Of a stretch of 6,899 bases of DNA, positions 6,013 through 6,899 are shown one piece after another (the first letter of the stretch is position 1; each line of letters starts with the position of its first letter). Source of the DNA: an uncultured Prevotella sp. (GTDB taxonomy: Bacteria; Bacteroidota; Bacteroidia; Bacteroidales; Bacteroidaceae); NCBI GenBank assembly GCA_937874345.1, contig CALNBT010000086.1, forward strand, positions 1 through 6,899. The letters are read 5' to 3'. Below the pieces are notes generated by a model that saw only the letters and a program-made list of their open reading frames with translations, searched no databases and was not told where the DNA came from. The position numbers and the translations under genes were made by a program.

Positions 6013-6040
6013 AAATCTTAACTAATCTTTCTTAAGATTT
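6013..6040. repeat. Inverted repeat overlapping the superoxide reductase stop codon
   Basis: A perfect 9-bp inverted repeat, AAATCTTAA (6013-6021) and TTAAGATTT (6032-6040), with a 10-base loop. The right arm includes the TAA stop codon of the minus-strand gene (6034-6032). It could form a weak hairpin at the end of the message. All pairs but two are A-T, so stability is low. Confidence 0.35.
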
Positions 6041-6406
6041 CCACAAACCGTGTAGATTGCAGTATGCCCGTGCATATACATTCTCTGCGTCTGTCTTGAA
6101 CTCTGCAACAGGTTTATCAGATGGAGTCAAGAATTTTCTCAAGACGTCATTTTCTGTAATCAATTCGATCCATTGGATATAATGTGCATCGGTCATTGGG
6201 TGTTCAACAGAGCCAACTTGAACACGATAACCACCCTCTATCTTCTCAACCACAGGAACATGCTTCTCAGTAGCAGCATCTGTTGAATTCTCAGATAACA
6301 AGTCCATTGGCTGGCCACAACAAGAAAGCGTTCCACCTGCAGCATTAACTACTTCAACGATATTACCGCATACAGCGCATTTATAAACTTCTTTAAGTTT
6401 TGTCAT
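6032..6406 (-). CDS. dfx: Desulfoferrodoxin, two-iron superoxide reductase
   Basis: Superoxide reductase reduces superoxide to hydrogen peroxide in the cytoplasm without releasing oxygen, which suits anaerobes. The product has 124 residues, the length of canonical two-iron desulfoferrodoxin, and both domains are complete. The N-terminal desulforedoxin-like domain has the four iron-binding cysteines C10, C13, C29 and C30 (CAVC and CC). The catalytic neelaredoxin-like domain has the Fe(His)4Cys set: H49, H69, H75, H119 and axial C116. The EKH loop (E47, K48, H49), whose Glu and Lys are conserved around the active-site iron, is also present, as is the YCNLHGLW end motif. The start at 6406 is supported by a strong Shine-Dalgarno sequence (6420-6415) and a promoter at 6452-6483. 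A probable terminator lies downstream. The electron donor (often rubredoxin) is not encoded in this window. Confidence 0.95.
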   Translation of the reverse strand: MTKLKEVYKCAVCGNIVEVVNAAGGTLSCCGQPMDLLSENSTDAATEKHVPVVEKIEGGYRVQVGSVEHPMTDAHYIQWIELITENDVLRKFLTPSDKPVAEFKTDAENVYARAYCNLHGLWKS

Positions 6407-6414
6407 AATGTAAA

Positions 6415-6420
6415 TCTCCT
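6415..6420 (-). promoter_or_regulatory. Strong Shine-Dalgarno sequence of the superoxide reductase gene
   Basis: AGGAGA on the minus strand, eight bases before the ATG, is near-ideal. It stands out because the mutase, galE, rpsP and exported-protein starts have AT-rich leaders without such a site, as is common in Bacteroidetes. It fixes the start at 6406. Confidence 0.75.
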
Positions 6421-6451
6421 ATAAATTAATGATTATATCATGTTAATATTA

Positions 6452-6483
6452 CAAATATAGAATGTTTTTTTTATTTACGCAAG
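6452..6483 (-). promoter_or_regulatory. Promoter of the superoxide reductase gene
   Basis: On the minus strand TATATTTG (6459-6452) matches TAnnTTTG, with CTTG (6483-6480) 20 bases upstream as the -33 element. Transcription would start near 6446, inside the TGTTAATATTA-like element at 6441-6451, leaving a leader of about 40 bases. The gene can therefore be expressed independently of the NADH dehydrogenase gene upstream. Confidence 0.7.
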
Positions 6484-6536
6484 GATGTGATCGAAAATTT
6501 ACTTAAAAGATAAACAATCAACCTGGCTATATTCTC

Positions 6537-6899
6537 CTAAAGCTGTTTAGGTTTTCCGGTATTGAAAATCAGTCGAAGCGACTGCTTATAGTTAGCATAA
6601 TTCCATATCCAGTTAAGGAGTACTACCATCTTATTTCTTATGCCCAAAATGGAGCGGAGATGCACGATGAGCCACAAAACCCACGCAAAGAACCCCTGTG
6701 TCTTACCTGTCTTGAATTCTGCGACAGCCTTATTTCGTCCAATGGTTGCCATCGAACCCAAATCCTTATAATGGAAAGGTACCAACTTCTTACCTGCTTC
6801 CATTCTCTTGATATTCTTACCCAACAACCTTCCTTGCTGAATGGCAACCTGAGCCAATTGAGGATGTCCCTTTGGATATTTAGCATCTTCAGTCATCCA
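6537..6899 (-). CDS. Type II NADH dehydrogenase (NDH-2), C-terminal part, truncated by the window edge
   Basis: Only the last 120 residues are visible. The frame is open to base 6899, so the methionine at 6896 is internal, not the start. NDH-2 is a single-subunit peripheral membrane FAD enzyme that passes electrons from NADH to quinone without pumping ions. The visible part begins just after the second FAD-binding motif, and its YPKGHPQLAQVAIQQG segment contains the quinone-site AQxAxQ motif. FHYKDLGSMATIGRNKAVAEF follows. The hydrophobic GFFAWVLWLIVHL region and a Trp/Tyr/Arg-rich end (NWIWNYANYKQSLRLIF) form the membrane-binding C-terminus of the family. The stop is TAG at 6539-6537. The next gene on this strand, superoxide reductase, starts about 130 bases on with its own promoter. 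I see no convincing terminator between them, so read-through is possible. The N-terminal NADH and FAD domains lie outside the window. Confidence 0.88.
   Translation of the reverse strand, partial: WMTEDAKYPKGHPQLAQVAIQQGRLLGKNIKRMEAGKKLVPFHYKDLGSMATIGRNKAVAEFKTGKTQGFFAWVLWLIVHLRSILGIRNKMVVLLNWIWNYANYKQSLRLIFNTGKPKQL

Noticed and set aside
5853..6035. 60-codon plus-strand frame after rpsP
   Set aside because: It begins inside the rpsP terminator and spans hairpins. No promoter or recognisable product.
6536..6551. Inverted repeat CCTAAA-GCTG-TTTAGG at the NDH-2 stop codon
   Set aside because: Only 6 bp, no T tract on the minus strand, and it includes the stop codon. It does not support a terminator call.

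Overview
The window looks like ordinary core chromosome of a Bacteroidetes bacterium, most likely order Bacteroidales. The DNA is AT-rich. Five genes are preceded by the Bacteroidetes sigma-ABfr type promoter (TTTG-like -33 element, 18-21 bp spacer, TAnnTTTG at -7). Most starts have AT-rich leaders without a Shine-Dalgarno sequence. Ribosomal protein S16 carries a long Lys/Ala/Glu-rich C-terminal tail, and there is a DUF4491 membrane protein. I cannot name the genus from sequence alone.

Layout. (1) 1-662, minus strand: N-terminal 220 residues of an exported surface-type protein with signal peptide, beta-rich module and the start of a BIG2-like Ig domain; its promoter is at 712-744. (2) 663-1101: gene-free stretch with a nested inverted repeat at 988-1047. 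(3) 1102-1891, minus: a two-gene unit, a DUF4491 membrane protein followed one base later by rlmH (23S rRNA methyltransferase). (4) 1892-2041: compact divergent promoter region. (5) 2042-3790, plus: phospho-sugar mutase (PgcA/PGM2-like) with a strong terminator. (6) 4028-5065, plus: galE with its own promoter and terminator. (7) 5278-5817, plus: rpsP with its own promoter and terminator. (8) 5871-6031: convergent spacer with hairpins. (9) 6032-6406, minus: two-iron superoxide reductase (desulfoferrodoxin) with its own promoter and a clear Shine-Dalgarno sequence. (10) 6537-6899, minus: C-terminal end of a type II NADH dehydrogenase, cut by the window edge.

How the genes fit together. The mutase (glucose-6-P to glucose-1-P) and GalE (UDP-glucose to UDP-galactose) are steps in the same nucleotide-sugar supply for glycans, though each has its own promoter and terminator. 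RlmH and S16 serve the ribosome. Superoxide reductase beside NDH-2, a flavoenzyme of the kind that can leak superoxide, makes a plausible oxygen/redox pair for an anaerobe with limited oxygen tolerance.

I saw no mobile element, CRISPR array, tRNA, rRNA, toxin-antitoxin pair or defence system, and no convincing undescribed system. The most interesting leads are the tightly coupled DUF4491-rlmH pair, the nested inverted repeat at 988-1047, and a valine at the substrate-gating position of GalE.
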